64,000 nucleotides of DNA from Fomes fomentarius. Taxonomy: Eukaryota > Basidiomycota > Agaricomycetes > Polyporales > Polyporaceae. The position numbers and the translations under genes were made by a program. The stretch lies in the NCBI GenBank assembly GCA_022606135.1, contig JABYQN010000001.1, positions 4,650,001 through 4,714,000 of the forward strand, in the 5' to 3' direction. Below the pieces are notes generated by a model. The model was not told where the DNA came from. It saw only the letters and a list, made by a program, of their open reading frames with translations, and made no database searches. Below are positions 1 through 12,591 of this stretch, piece after piece (the first letter of the stretch is position 1; each line of letters begins with the position of its first letter).

Positions 1-3000
1 CTTTGGCAACTAAGTCAACGTCCTATGCTCTCGCTAGCAAGAGAGCGCGCAGCATGGGAATTGACCAGTGTGGGCGGCGTGATTCTGGGGACTGCCCGGC
101 ATCGAGCATGTCAGTCCAGTACTTGACTTGCAGTTGCTCCACGCATGTTGCCACGTTGCCACCAACCTAGTTCGAGGGTGTTGGAGAGGCGTGACGATAA
201 ACCGAGAACCAAGTAAGTATGCGATATGTATCGGAAACGGATCAGTGTAAGTGTACTTACTACATAGAAGTGCATGGAGTCGGCAAGTGACCCGTCCTGA
301 TATTAGCGTCTTGCGCAGGCGCGAGCCGTAAGTACAGATCGGGTCACGTTAATATTGAATCTTGTTGGAATCTTGATGATGATAATGAACAACTCCTCGG
401 GATCGGATGCTTGATAGTTCATCCGGTACACGTGACCGGCACAATCGCAACGGCGGATAGCGGCGGATGCGGATTCCGGAAAAGACGAGAAAAAGACGGA
501 GAAAGATCCGGGTCGCGACGTCGACGCCACACATCGGCGGTGCCTTGTGGTGGGTGCGCTGCGGTTCCCCGGACGCTCTGCAGGACCTGGTGGCGACGTA
601 CGGAACACCTGAGACATGAATGCTAGAACCTCGGACGGGCAACTTGAAACTCGCAGCCTAATTTGTATTTGTATACGGATTTGTGAGCAGTGCGGCAGAA
701 ACATCCTGCGAACGTGAACTCGTCATTGTCAATTGATATTGATATTCAAATTTGATATTACTTATCGTCAGGGTACCGGTCCTTCGTCACCGTCGGTCAC
801 CCGGTGTATGTGGGTAAGTTGGTGCGAGTTACAACGGCGACACCATCGGCGACGTTCGATAGGACCATATATGCGCATGACGAAAGGAGCAGCACCGCGC
901 CCGCCACACTATATTAAACTACGACATACTTGTTGCCCCAGACGAGAACGATGTTCGAAATGGATATGTAGTCGCGAAGGAAGGTCAAGCTTTTCGAGAA
1001 AATAAGACGTACAGTTGACGTCCACACCGCGGCGGAGAAACCAGTACATCTACCACATGCCAATGCCCATGGCGTGCGACAGACGTGTGCGTATGGCGAC
1101 CCTCTGCACGATTATGCAGCATGTATAGTTGTACGCACGGCCGTGCCAGTGGGGCTTTGATTGAGCTTCGACGATATGACATGCATGCGGATGAATTGTC
1201 AGCGACGACAAACGAATTTCTACACCGGGGAAGCAGGAAAGGCATCTAGGGTGCCATCGTTCACACGTGCCCGTGTACTGCGCCGGCGAATGCAAAAGAG
1301 CGTACCGTGCAGAGTGAGCGCTGTAGTTTCGAATTTATCGGAACTTCTTCTATCCCTTCTCTTCTTCGCGCACATCTTGTCTTCGAAACACAGCGTGCGC
1401 GAGCAGCGGGGAGACTCAGGCCGGCGCATGTCCGAGGGGCCGCGACGGAAAGATCGGTTTGTGGGAGATACGGCGGGGAAGGGGAATACAGCGGGAAGAT
1501 GACGTCGCCATGCTTCGTGGGAGGGGGACCGTCGGGCAGTTACTCTGTTTGACCGCCCCTGCCCCCGCCGTCGCGAGTAAGAGTGAGTGAGGTTGTTCGA
1601 CAGGCGTATGCGCAGGCTTCGGGGCCTGGTCGATGGCGTTGGCGGCCGCCTCGGGCTGCGGACTGTCGATGGGCTCAAACGCGACGCGAGATGACTGCGA
1701 GCTCTGCGCTCAGCCGGGGAGATCGTGGTAGGGACGGGGGCAACGGTGGTGCAAGTAAGCTTCTTGCTAGGCGCAACCGTCAGGTGCAGGCCAGCGTAAG
1801 AGGATGAGAACGCCCAGTGGGTCCGCGGTGGAGCGAACTCGGATGTATGATATGTTGGATAGAAGGACGGTCGGAAGGTGGCCCTCCTCGAACTCTATCG
1901 TCGCGGAACAGCGTACTTCCTGGAGTTCGGGTTAGCATGTCGCGATTTGATGCACATGCGCCGATGTGGTTGAGGATGCGGTTTGTTGGAGAATTATTAG
2001 GTTTTCGTGGGCCCTGACAGCATCCCTGGAGTGAGTGCGGGTGCGGTTTGAGACGCCTCCAGAATCCACATTCTGGGTGGACCGTGGAGCTTGCACTGGT
2101 GATGTCAGATGGAAGGCGCATTTGTTCGGCTCTCCTCTCCTCTCCTCGTGATATATAGCCTTCACGGCGTCAGTCTCTGATCCATGTTCCGCGATATCAT
2201 CAGCGTTTTCATGGATTCGAAGGAGCAGGAGTCATACCTGAGCCGCATTCTGAGACAATTTCAACAAAGTAGGACCGGAGCTTCCGCCGTTGTTGCGTCG
2301 TGCTGACGGCTTCAATGCGACCCAGCACTTACTAATACGATGAACGAGAAATTCTAGTTTGAGAGAAAGCATATAGATGGTAAGACTAAGCTCACTTGTT
2401 CGGCTCCCTCTCTATGATAGGCTATTGTGCGTGTCTCAGATATATTTTCAGCGATGTCGGTAATTATGAGTGTTCTGATGGAGAGGCCCTCGGCGGGCTG
2501 GAGATTTTCGCGACTGCTGTCTGAAACGCCTCTAAAGTGGCTACCGCATCACCACGTATGGCACAGTACTTCCACGCGGGCGGAGGCGGGCGGAGGTGGT
2601 AGTCTGTCTGTTGTAAGTAGTCGCTACACATGTGCACGTGCACATTTCGGGAGCCAACGAAACATGATGCATGGTGATGATGCACCCGCACGACGACACG
2701 GAGAACCCGGATTCTGGGCTTTCATGGCGCACTAATAGCTAGCGCTACGAACAGCGGTTCGAAATGCTGCATGACTATTCGGACGCATGTCAAGTCTTCG
2801 ATGGCGCGGCAGCCGATATAGAGAATGATACTTCCAACCGGATGGGTCACAAGAAGAAGATTGGAAGCTTGGCGGGTCGACATATGGAGTGGATACCGAG
2901 CATCGAAGCCGGAGTGGCGCCAAGGGGAGACTCCTGTGCTGCGCAGCTCAGATAGCCTACTGTGATGCATGGAAGGAGCTGATTCGAGTTGCCCTTGTGC

Positions 3001-3614
3001 GGGCACGGTTGGCGCTGCAGAGTGGGAGGCCGCAGACTCAAGTACCATTCGTTGCCAAGGCGCGACTGAACATTTTGTCAGATAAGTAGTGTCAGACGGG
3101 GAGTCGACGAGGTATCTGGCTGTGTATGTTTTCCCTCGGTCACTAGTGTCGCGCACGAGCGTCGAGAGCCTTGGTCAATCAATATTCATAAATACTGTTG
3201 GTGCGACCTTAATTGGTGGGTTTTGCAGTACTTGCTGAATGACTTGAAGGAGAAGATGCGGACCGGAGTGAGGACGGGAGACAGGAGTTGCGAGGCACGA
3301 GGCGGCACGAGGCGAGCGGGGTGCTCGTTTAGGCGGAGATCGTCAACGGCCGATGGCGATTGGCGACTGGCTGAGAACTTGGTCGATCTCATCGGACAAC
3401 TTCCCTTCCTCTTTGGGCGCTCGCCGACGCTCCTTGATGGCACTATATACACCGCGCCCGTGGCGCATGAACTCTTTGGTCTGTCTGCTTTTATGCTCCC
3501 CCAGCTCCAGCCCTGCGCTATCGAGCGGGTGTGCATCTAGCCTCTCCTCTCCTCCTCCCCCCCTTTCCCCTCTCCCTCTGTTGCCTGTCGCCCCCGTGGT
3601 ACGACGCGCACGAG
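1..3614. other. Region without a supported gene
   Basis: No reading frame here shows a recognisable domain, exon series or codon pattern like the confirmed genes. A CT-rich tract at about 3540-3595 and a TATA-like stretch at about 3442-3449 lie just before the membrane-protein gene and may be its core promoter. Two stretches (about 2100-2210 and 2380-2470) share short similar words starting TTGTTCGGCTC, perhaps an old duplication, but this is weak. Confidence 0.5.
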
Positions 3615-5975
3615 ATGACGACGACGGTACCCACCATTCCCCATATCGCCCTCGATGACACCCTCGGAGCAGTCTTTATCGGTCATTTTTTCACAACGGT
3701 GTACGTATCCCTGTCCATGATTCTATCCGTGCGCGTTCCGTCTACTTACAGCGAGACCCAGGCTCTATGGAATCACGACTCTCCAGGCCTTCATGTACTA
3801 CCGCGACCAGTACAAGGATCCTGGCATTCTCAAACTCTCGGTAAGTCCCCCCGTAACCTCGTGAAATCCTTCGAAGCTGCCATGTTTGCTCATCCCCATT
3901 CCTCATCTCCCGCATTGTTTCCCGCGTTCCCTAGGTGTTCGTCCTATGGTGAGTCTGCGGCATACGCGAGTGCGAGAAAGCGCATTCACTCAACGCGACC
4001 TCCTGCGCTCCAGGGTACTCGACACCGTCCACGTTGCCTTGATTACAGGCGCGGTCTATTGGTATTGTATCACCAGCTTCTCCAACCTAGTAGCAGTCCA
4101 GCGGCCAATATGGCCCATTCCTGTGCGTCTCCACTCCCCCTCCTCTTCGCTCCATCCCCTCGCTCATCCACGCTCGCCTCATTATCAGACTATGATCATC
4201 GTTTCGGTGCGTCATTCAGAGATAATGTGCATATACCCAGTCTATCAGTCCTGCTAAGACGTTCTTCCTCTGCTTGGGTAGAATATCAGCAACTCGATAG
4301 TACGAGTGTGAGTATGAACCCTGAACTCCTGATGTGTGGTCGAGGGGACTAATCTTTCTGTCCTGTCCCAACAGAATATTCGGATACCGGTTGTATAGGT
4401 GTGAGTGCACACGCGTGCGTCTCCCCGTCAGTTGCATAACGCTGACCTTGGATCGGATCGTGTAGTAAGTCGGCACGGGTGGATACTCCCCTCCATCATC
4501 GTACGTCCCATCTCACCTCATCTCACCTCCTCGCCTGGAGCTTTCCGCTCCTGTCTCACCAACTCCCTCTCGCACCCGCAGGCCGTCCTCTCCATCTACA
4601 TTTTCAGTAAGCACCATGCGTTTTCTTCCGTCCGTCCTGCTCTTGCTTACACCTTTGGTCGGACGGCGTAGTTGACGGCACTTGTGAGTGGTTTGATCAG
4701 CCCGTTCCGTTAAGTGCTTGCTCGACTAGCCTTCTGACTGTGCTCTTTGATCGGTTTCACTTGTCGGATAATGGATGTCCCGCTCGCCCTGTGCTTATCC
4801 TCCCCTGACCGACCCTACCCGCCCGGGATTGCCTTGAATGTTCAATTGCGGTTTCACCTCCGTCGCGGGACATTGCGACGCGATGCAGACTTCTCGGTCA
4901 AACTGTACGCCTCCTGTTCGTTTCTCTTGTACCTGGTGCTGACACGGATTCGTGCTCTCATAGGCTCCACATCGACTCGTATGCGAAGATCAGCCTGTTC
5001 TCCGTATGTCTCTCTCCCTTTTCCCCTCTCATTTCTTCATCGTTGTCGTCCTCTACGTATCCATCGAACGTACTGACCAAGTATCCGAATTGCATGCGCA
5101 TATATGTAGTGGGGTCTATATGCAGGCCTGTCTGTAGAGGTCGCAGCGGACCTCATCGTCGCGATCTCGCAGTGCCTCATCCTCCATGGGTTCGAGACGG
5201 GCATCCGAAAGTGCGTCCTTTGTTTTGCTTGCTCTTTTGCGTGTGGTGCTGATGTGAGCGTTTCTTGCCTTCGTCCTCGATTTTGTCATCGGTTCCGTAC
5301 TGGGATCACGCAGGACGGACCACGCGATCCGGCTGCTGATGACGTACAGCGTGAACACGGGCCTGTTGACGAGGTGCGTCTCCCTTCCATTGGATGTGCT
5401 CAAGCCATCGTATCCGGAATGGGACTGCTGACTTGATGTGATGGTATGCGCAGTCTGTGTGCAATCGGCGCTCTCATCTCGGTGCGTACCTTTGTATCAG
5501 TAAAGTAGGAAAGTTCCGCTCTAACATCTGGCCGAACCACGCAGTATGCAACGGTCCCGCACAAGTTCATCTACTTCGCATTCTACTTTGTCCTGAGTAA
5601 ACGTGCGTCCTGGCTCCATCTTGCCAATTAGACCCCCATCTCCATCTCCATCCCTCTCTCCCCATCTCCATCCCCTGTCCTCATATACTGATCGAGGGTA
5701 CAGTCTACGTCAATTCGGTGCTCGCAACGCTTAACGCGCGCGGATCCCTCCTTGGCAAGAAGTACCGGCGACGGCATGCGCAGTCGAAATTGGCCTTCCG
5801 CACCCCAACCGCTACAGCAGACCCGCACGGGGCGGCGGGCGGCGACCGGACGCAGGCGAACGCGGCGATCGAATTCACGACGGTCATCAGCGCGGACGCG
5901 CTGTCGACGGACAGCGTCGTGGAGACGACAAAGACGAAGATAGGGGACGAGGAGAGCTTTCCGTACCGCAATTGA
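3615..5975 (+). CDS. Multi-exon integral membrane protein, DUF6534 type
   Basis: Function unknown; the family is a seven-helix-like membrane protein expanded in mushroom fungi. The ATG at 3615 opens an exon reading TLGAVFIGHFF, and introns starting at 3701, 3841, 3949, 4123, 4207, 4308, 4399 and 4501 join short hydrophobic exons in frame (LYGITTLQAFMYYRDQY, VALITGAVYWYCITSF, IFGYRLYR, HGWILPSII). Later exons give LHIDSYAKISLFS, VAADLIVAISQCLIL (from 5110), LLMTYSVNTGLLT (5314-5373), and the last exon (5704-5975) starts LYVNSVLATLNARGSLL, the typical C-terminal signature after the last helix. The cytoplasmic tail is polar. Exons around 4606-4964 are the least certain. The gene looks intact; the number of exons (about 14-15) is usual for this family. 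The family assignment is from remembered motifs and gives no substrate. Confidence 0.8.
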
Positions 5976-7066
5976 GCTCTGAGAGAGGAAGCGGGTGTGT
6001 GGATAGTTGGTTCGTCGACACGCGTGACGGTCAATACGCGAGTGTCCGGGCTCAGCTCAGCTCAGCTTCCCCCGCTGTCCTTTCTCTCAGGGTTTCCCTT
6101 TTTTTCTTTTGCCTCCTCCATTGCATTCGTCCTGCATCCGCATCATCCCTGCACGCTGCATCATCATCATATTGTTCATCTAAAACCTCGACTTGTATCC
6201 ACATCCAATTCACAGTCCACATCCCTCTGTATCACTGTCTTCCATACTCCTCGCTAATACGCCCCCTCCGCCCACCGGCCCCCCGTTCTTCATCCATCTC
6301 TCCAAGGCCCGGGGCTTCTCGGGAGTCCTATGGTCCCCGATAGCATTGTGCTAGCGCCTGAAGGAGACACATCGCTCTGAGCTCGGTATATCGCCCGGAT
6401 CGCGCGTTGTGCTCCGGGACTGTCATACGTCAGTGTCAAGAGTAGCGCGGACGCGCCGCTGTCGGACGTCGAGCGACGGACCGGGCTGCGCCCCTGCCCC
6501 CCTGGTGGCGGTGCTCTATCTGGCGATGGCTGGCAGTGGCGCTTTCAACGACGGTCCAGTGCGGGCCTTGTGGATCGTGCCTGCTGCAGGCAGCAGCCTT
6601 TGGTGGGTGAACGCGGGGCCTGTGAGTTGGCGGTATACGTATTTGCTCGCTGCTCGCTGCTCCTTGGGCGATTTCTGTCAGCTCACGTCCCTTCACGTCC
6701 TTGTTTCTCTAACGTGTTGAATGACCCATGATGTCGACCTCACGCCTCCCAAATCTCCCCCATCTCCCGCTCTGCCCACACCCTCCCCCCCTTTCCGTAC
6801 CTTGAAACCAGAATCCCCTGTACTTATCACACATGCTTCCCGCTCCCGTCCTAGTGTAGCGGATCTTGCATTATTCTCGTATCATACAGGCTACACTTCT
6901 TAGTCTTACTAGCTGCCCAGTGCACACAGGCTATCGTTATCTCCCACCTATGTGTGTCATCAACAATCCAACCCTATCCCAGAAACGTACTTGGTAACTA
7001 GGCTCTAGCGAGACATGGCCTCCTCCGAGTCCACCTCCATCCCCTGCCCGCCCGTACCCGCCGCTG
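5976..7066. other. Region without a supported gene
   Basis: 3' flank of the membrane-protein gene, with pyrimidine-rich sequence around 6070-6300 and 6740-6800. Frames found here are low-complexity or antisense in character. I see no gene. Confidence 0.45.
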
Positions 7067-7222
7067 TTACATGTGCATACATGATTGCGGGGAGCGCGCG
7101 TTCTTCGCCTCCTGCTTGAGCGTGCGCCGCTGGTGCTCGTCCAGCGGCGCGTGGTAGTCGGGCACCTCATGCGAGCGCCGCAGACGGGCAGGTGCGGGTG
7201 CGGGCGCGGGCGCGAGATCGTC
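7067..7222 (-). pseudogene. Orphan 3'-terminal exon fragment, unknown gene
   Basis: On the minus strand an acceptor (CACACAG) precedes a 52-codon open stretch ending in TAA. It reads PAPAPARLRRSHEVPDY and then LDEHQRRTLKQEAKNA. It has the look of the polar C-terminal exon of a fungal protein, and no upstream exon was found. I do not recognise the family. It may be another gene fragment, as found nearby at 7455 and 7645, or chance. Confidence 0.25.
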
Positions 7223-7454
7223 CTGTGTGATTCATGATCATATGTGCATCCTGTTCGCTGGGGAGGGGAGAGTCCGACAGAGTCCAAGACTTAGACCCTG
7301 GCCCAACTTGAAGGGCAATGTTGCGTGAAGGACGGAGAAGATGGTCAACCCCGTGCGAACCGGACTTGGCGTACGAAGCTTAAGCATCCGGCAATGCATG
7401 TGTGCATGTGTACAGGATCACGCTCCCAGACCGGTTCTGACTGAGGAAGTGAGA

Positions 7455-7505
7455 CCGCTGTTCGTCGCCGTGGGCAAGGACAAGGACGTGCACATGAGGG
7501 TGATG
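7455..7505 (+). pseudogene. Fragment of bisphosphate nucleotidase 3' end
   Basis: This stretch resembles the last exon of the intact phosphatase gene at 12592-14375: TTCGTCGCCGTGGGCAAGGA then GACGTGCACATGAGGGTGAT matches the codons for VVAAGKDVHAKVI at about 14285-14325. Only about 50 bases are recognisable. It lies just before the P450 fragment at 7645. Confidence 0.5.
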
Positions 7506-7644
7506 TAAGTACACACAAAACAGTTTTTCAACGATGAAACATGGCCGTCGTACTCGAATGCAGATCGCTTGCGGTTGCGGGAGCGGCGCTGCTCTGTCCT
7601 GCACTCGGAGCAGACGTGTAAACATAGAACATCGCAGAAACGCG

Positions 7645-7840
7645 ATCTGCACAGGAATCACGGGTTTGTCGTCCGTATGGTTACTATATCTCTCACTGTG
7701 GCATGGCGCCGACAACAGTAAGTACTGGCCGTTCGCTATCTTTCGCATCCACCGAACTCAACTCCATCCGTGACCCCTCCGCCGTCACCTCTTGTCCTTG
7801 TTCTTGGTCATCATGGTGAGCGACACTCACTCACAGAGGA
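7645..7840 (+). pseudogene. Fragment of cytochrome P450 gene
   Basis: Collinear but gapped match to the intact P450 gene between about 42585 and 42840, covering the end of exon 2, intron, exon 3, intron and start of exon 4. Shared words include CTGCACAGGAA, ATATCTCTC, CTATCTTTCGCATCC, CCCCTCCGCCGTC, TTGTCCTTGTT and TTGGTCATCAT. Introns are retained, so it is a DNA-level copy and not a retrocopy. It cannot code. Its last 30 bases overlap the 3' end of FunK1 copy A on the other strand. Confidence 0.65.
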
Positions 7841-10742
7841 CGTCTTCTCCGTCGAGCTGATAGTGAGGCGGGTTAGTAGCCGTCGTTGGCGGGCCGCCAC
7901 ATGGTCCTCCCATTTCTCGTCCTTCGGCCACGTCGTCTCCGACCTCTGGTCCCAGAACAATTCCAGGACGAAGGCGTGAGTCTGCAAGTAATCGTTAAGC
8001 TCACGGTCCTCATCCGTAGGCTCAGATATTCTCCTCTTCAGGTGGCGGTAGATCTTCTTCCCGTGGCGGGAGATGGAGGGGTTGGGGCCCGGGTCACCAT
8101 CGTCGTCCTCGCCCTTGGAGTCATGTTTCCCCATCGTCTTTATCCCCTTTTTCTCTCTCTGCTCTTCTCCACCGTCCTCCCCCTCCGCTGTACGCTGGCG
8201 TTGACGAGGTGGTGCAGAATCGCTATCAGTGGATCTCGTGACATTGCGCTCGTAGTCTGCGATCTTGTATCGCGAGAGTAAACAAAGATGTATATGCTGA
8301 AGGATGATGTTGAGTGGCATCGAGGAGTTGCCACCGAATACGAGAAGCCGGTCGCTGTCACCGAATTGGGCATGCCTGCAGAGTGTGCCCCTTCCCATGC
8401 CGCCAACGAGTTCACCATTCCGCAGCATGTCAACGTCGAAGTAGAATGCGATCAAGTATGAGACCGAGCCGTGGAGGTTGTGGGGAAGATAACGGAGGGC
8501 GTTGTAGAACAGAACGAGGAAGAACGACTCGATTTCGTCTGGTATGCCGACGATGTGGTACTTGTCCTTGAGCAACGCCGACGCCATGTATTTGAGAGTA
8601 CCCTGCAATAATGATCAGTTGTAGCTAATGGACATGATCCTTGGCGACGATTCGAAGCTTACAATCCGTTGCGACTTCCGAGCCCGCCCCGCGTCACCAG
8701 ATTCGGCCACGGGCTTGGAGATCTCCCAGTCGCTGAGTATCCCAGTCCACACGACGCGAAGATCCGCCTCGCCCGGAGTCCGAGCCAATACAGGCAGGAT
8801 GAGGAGGTTACCGCTACTGATGTCGTGGTGGATCAGTTTGCATTTCTCGTACGCGTCCGCATGAGCTGGCAAACGCATCAGTCAAAGGTGCAAGTGCATA
8901 TTGAAAGATCAGCGTAAGCGTACCTTCGATGCAATCACCGACGACCTGCACAAGCTGCTTACTTGTCCTGAACGTCCGCAGAGGTAAACATACCTCCTGG
9001 GTCGCCAGTCTACGACGCCCGTAGTAGTAGTGAACCACGTTCTCCTTCGGCCTGTCCTCGGCCGTCGAATCATCTCTCTTCCGCTTCTTGTTCGTCTTGC
9101 TGTCCTTGTTAGTTATGGAACCCTCTGAAGCCGGAGACGGAGAAGCGGCCTTCTCCTGCTCGTACTCGGTGCGCGAGTCGACGTTGACCCGACAGTGAGA
9201 TCCCACCGTCCTCTGTCCGACAACGCTAGTGTGACAAACGACGGTTGGGATGTTCCGGACGCCCGCACTGTTGAGGCTGTCCAAGATATCGCCTTCTGTC
9301 CGCCGGGCACTCTCGTAGTCTGAACGCCACGTATCCTTCAGGAACATGAACGATTTGGATTGTTCGTGCCAGGCGACATAACAACGGGTGCTGCGGCCGA
9401 TGACTCCAGTCGACTGGAACACAGGTCGTGCTACGAGGAAAGTGTCGTAGCCAATTGGAATACGATAGCGGGGGAACTCCTTCTCGAGAGACGTCTTGAA
9501 CGCGTCCAATACGTACTCGAAGACAAAGCCGCCGTCCTTGGGAGTGATGATCGAAGGCTCCTCTCCCTTGTCGGCAGACGACGGGTATGGAGTATCCTCG
9601 GCCATGCTAACTTGAAGGGGTGGGGATGCCTTGCCGACAGTCTTGGGTAGGATGTCCGGTGACACGACTGTATCCTCTGCGAATGGTAGGACCGTCATCT
9701 TGAGGCATGCCGGGTCCCTGGCGGCGAGACGGTCCATGAATTGGTACTCCTCGGACGTCTTGTCGAGCAAGGTTGTCGAGGTGTCGATGCCTTGACTGGC
9801 GTCGTCGAGAATGATGAACCCCAGAATAAGCTCAACGAACGTGCGGGTCTGCTCGACATAGTTGACATTCTCGGTAAAGAAGACGCCAGACTTGTCCCAG
9901 CGCATCAGGCAAAGCTCGGATTCCTGTACGGAGAAAGAGTAGACGGCGGAGCAATGTTGGAATGCAAACATTGTCTCTGCGCATGCTGCATTCCGGTCTG
10001 GTGTGTCACTGGGAGCCTCGTGTCCTGTCGATGACTCTGTATCAGGAGTATCATCAAAGGGATGAAAGTTGTGGTCACTTCGATTATGGTTGAACGCCCA
10101 GAAAGCACGCTGATGGGTCCAGTTGGGACTGCCTTCTTCGAGAGCGACGTCGTCACGGAACAGACCAGCGTCTGGCGCAATCTGAACTGGGTCGCCTTTC
10201 CTGGCTTAGGGGAGGGAGACACGCGCATGACATAGCCGGGGACACAGTCCAGGAGAGTGAGAGGATAAGGATATTCCGCCCTTGACACTGTCGTGTCGGC
10301 GACGACAGACTTCCCTTTGACGATGCTGAAGATGTGATTATTGACAATGTCGGCCTAGTCAATAGGTTAAAATGAGCTCTCGAAAAGAATGACGGATGAC
10401 TCACAAACTCGGTCACAAGCTGGAACTCCTGTTTCGCGTCTTTCTCACTCGCCCGTTGCACGTACCCACCGAGCATGGTAGCGAACTCCTGGCTGAGTGT
10501 CTTGATCTCGTCGTCAGTGAGCATGACGGAATTGGGCGGCTTTGGGAGGATGTACTTCTGGAAGGCTTTGGTCGTGAACCGCATGATGTTACCTTGCAGC
10601 TCTTGCAACATATTGTCTTGAACTACTTTAGCCGTTTGTCCGGTGTGTGCGATACGGTCTCGCGTTGGTTGTCGTGGTTCTTGTATTTGCTAAAGCAGAC
10701 TAAATCTGTGCAAGGTACGGATGGTCGCTTCTGAGACGATAT
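7811..10742 (-). pseudogene. FunK1-type fungal protein kinase, copy A, decayed 5' end
   Basis: Exons on the minus strand are about 10611-10405, 10354-8924, 8865-8663 and 8602-7811, with introns at the same places as in copy B. The conserved parts are present: VPGYVM, the FunK1 core (AVYSFSVQESEL, GFIILDDASQGID), RYRIPIGYDTFLVARP, KQLVQVVGDC, then the catalytic loop HHDISSGNLLI, where copy B has HRDISSGN, and GILSDWEISKP. Three lesions hit the 5' part: the ATG aligned with the copy B start is ATA (10742-10740), a stop and frame change follow near 10635, and one base is missing near 10199 (after PSPKPG). A protein could begin only at an internal Met near 10611 and would still be out of frame. 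The C terminus is shorter than in B and its final codons read antisense through P450-derived DNA. It is either a pseudogene or was recently inactivated. Confidence 0.8.
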
Positions 10743-12591
10743 AGTGTCAGACAAAAGACAGAGGAGGAGGTGATATGAAACGAACTCAGACTCGAATGGG
10801 TTTCGATACGTCGGTATGATTTGAGCCACGACTCGGAGTCCACGATGCCTGCATGCAGCCGTGTCGGATCCAAAAGCTGAATTAGCGTCAGATTGTCAGT
10901 TCAAGCAGACCTCAGTACATACGAGAAAGACTGGTTGAAGAAAGTTTGTTTTGTGAATGGTGGTGGTTGCAGGCGAGTGAGATAAGCGCCAGGCAGCTGC
11001 GCATGTTTACGGAGTACTCACTCGGTGACACAATACGCGTGACGTAACGCGTCATCCACGCACAGCCTTCGACTGAGCCTTTCAAGTTGCCATCAACTTG
11101 ACTTCACATACTCAAACGTCCCTCCTTCCCTTCGCTACAGCATACACACAGTTGGTCTGTGTGTGATTTACTGCATACTTCAAAGTGAACTAACATAAAG
11201 CCCTTGGGCTCATCTACGCCCGGACAAATCCCGGGCTGGCAAAGTTGGCATTACGGTCGACTCGGATCCTTGACCAGCGGGAAATATCAGTCGCCATGAC
11301 TGAAAGCTACGAGGTAAGACTGTATTGTCTGACCTTGGCACCTACAAATATGCTTTTCTCTGTACTCCCGCTTCTGCCAAGATGATAGACTGCACACTGG
11401 CATGGTCATGATGAGGAGCGCACAATAAAAGTGTACTATGAACCCGAAGACGGCCTAATGGCAGAAAATGCTGTCTGTAGACCTCTTGGTATTGCATGAG
11501 AGCTAATTGACGCGATACGTTGACTTGACAAGGGGATGTATACCGACGGTGGTGAAGCACTCGCTGGCGACACCATCTATGACAAGACGAGTTCAGGCTC
11601 ACTGTACGTGTTTGCCCATTCGAGGTTCTAGCACTGTGTCTCATGCTATCTCAGGTGTATCGTATGCCGCATGCCGTAAGTACATCCGGGGGAATCGCAT
11701 CGCAGCGCTGACTCTTGAGCGTCGCAGATGTGTGTCGGCATTGCGACGCGTACGCATCTTTATCCTCAGCCGCCGTTGCCTCCGTATTCTCCGAATCCGC
11801 CGTTGCGATTTCGCCTGTAGATGGACTGTAAGTGGCAGCTTAGGTATCAGGTTGGGGTTCACCATGGGGAAGTCCAACGCGGACAACGTGCGTCGCGAGG
11901 AGGATCAAGAGGAACTACGGAAGTCACAGAGCCCGAGCGATATGCAGTGCTAGCTCAAGTTTGGGCCATGAAGCTTAAGATCCGCAGCAGTGCGCTTGAG
12001 TTGAAGAATACTAGAGTCTGTACATGTGAATACAGATCCCGAACGCCGAATCGAGTTCAAGTTCCGCATGTCGTCGCAGTGATACACAACAGTTCAGCCG
12101 CACGTTTGGGTGCAAATGATCTTCCAGTATACATGAGGAAAATGCGAAGGCAGCCTGTCGCAACATGTGGGAATGTCGGAGGGATGAGGTACATAGACGG
12201 AGGTCAAGCTGTGCGCGCTCCTTTGGCGATGACCGTCTCATCAGTTGTTACCACCCCTCTCATACATACTTATATATGTGTGCACGCCGCGCTCCTCCGC
12301 TCACCTGCTCAACCACTCTCGCGCCCAGTATTGTGCTATAAAAAACAACAGCGTGACCTGCCAGAGGCATTTGGAATGCTGAGCGAGCATGTCGCCAAAC
12401 CATCAAACCCAAGCGCTCTGGTTGGTGGCCCGCTCCGCGAGCTCGCGCGCTGCACAACTCGCCACTCCTCACTCGCTCGCCCGCAATGCTCCTCAGCACC
12501 TTAAAGCCATCTGCCCCGGTAAAGGCGCACCCACACCCTCTTCGTCCTCTTACACTCAACTGAACCCTCTAATTGCTCTCTCGCAACAACG
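10743..12591. other. Region without a supported gene
   Basis: Upstream DNA of FunK1 copy A (minus strand) and of the phosphatase (plus strand). It holds the palindrome at 11035 and a TATA-like stretch at about 12337-12345, 250 bases before the phosphatase ATG. Short frames at 11507-11953 and 11821-12504 show no domain. I see no gene. Confidence 0.45.
11035..11052. promoter_or_regulatory. CRE/ACGCGT palindrome, site 1 (one mismatch)
   Basis: ACGCGTGACGTAACGCGT, one base off the perfect palindrome seen at 48772. It lies about 290 bases upstream of the former start of FunK1 copy A. The core TGACGTMA resembles a bZIP (CRE) site and the flanks ACGCGT match the MCB box of MBF-type factors. Function is inferred from recurrence only. 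Confidence 0.45.

Noticed and set aside
1220..1678. 152-codon minus frame rich in Arg and Ser
   Set aside because: Low-complexity composition of GC-rich DNA, no domain, no exon partners, and overlaps plus-strand frames of equal length.
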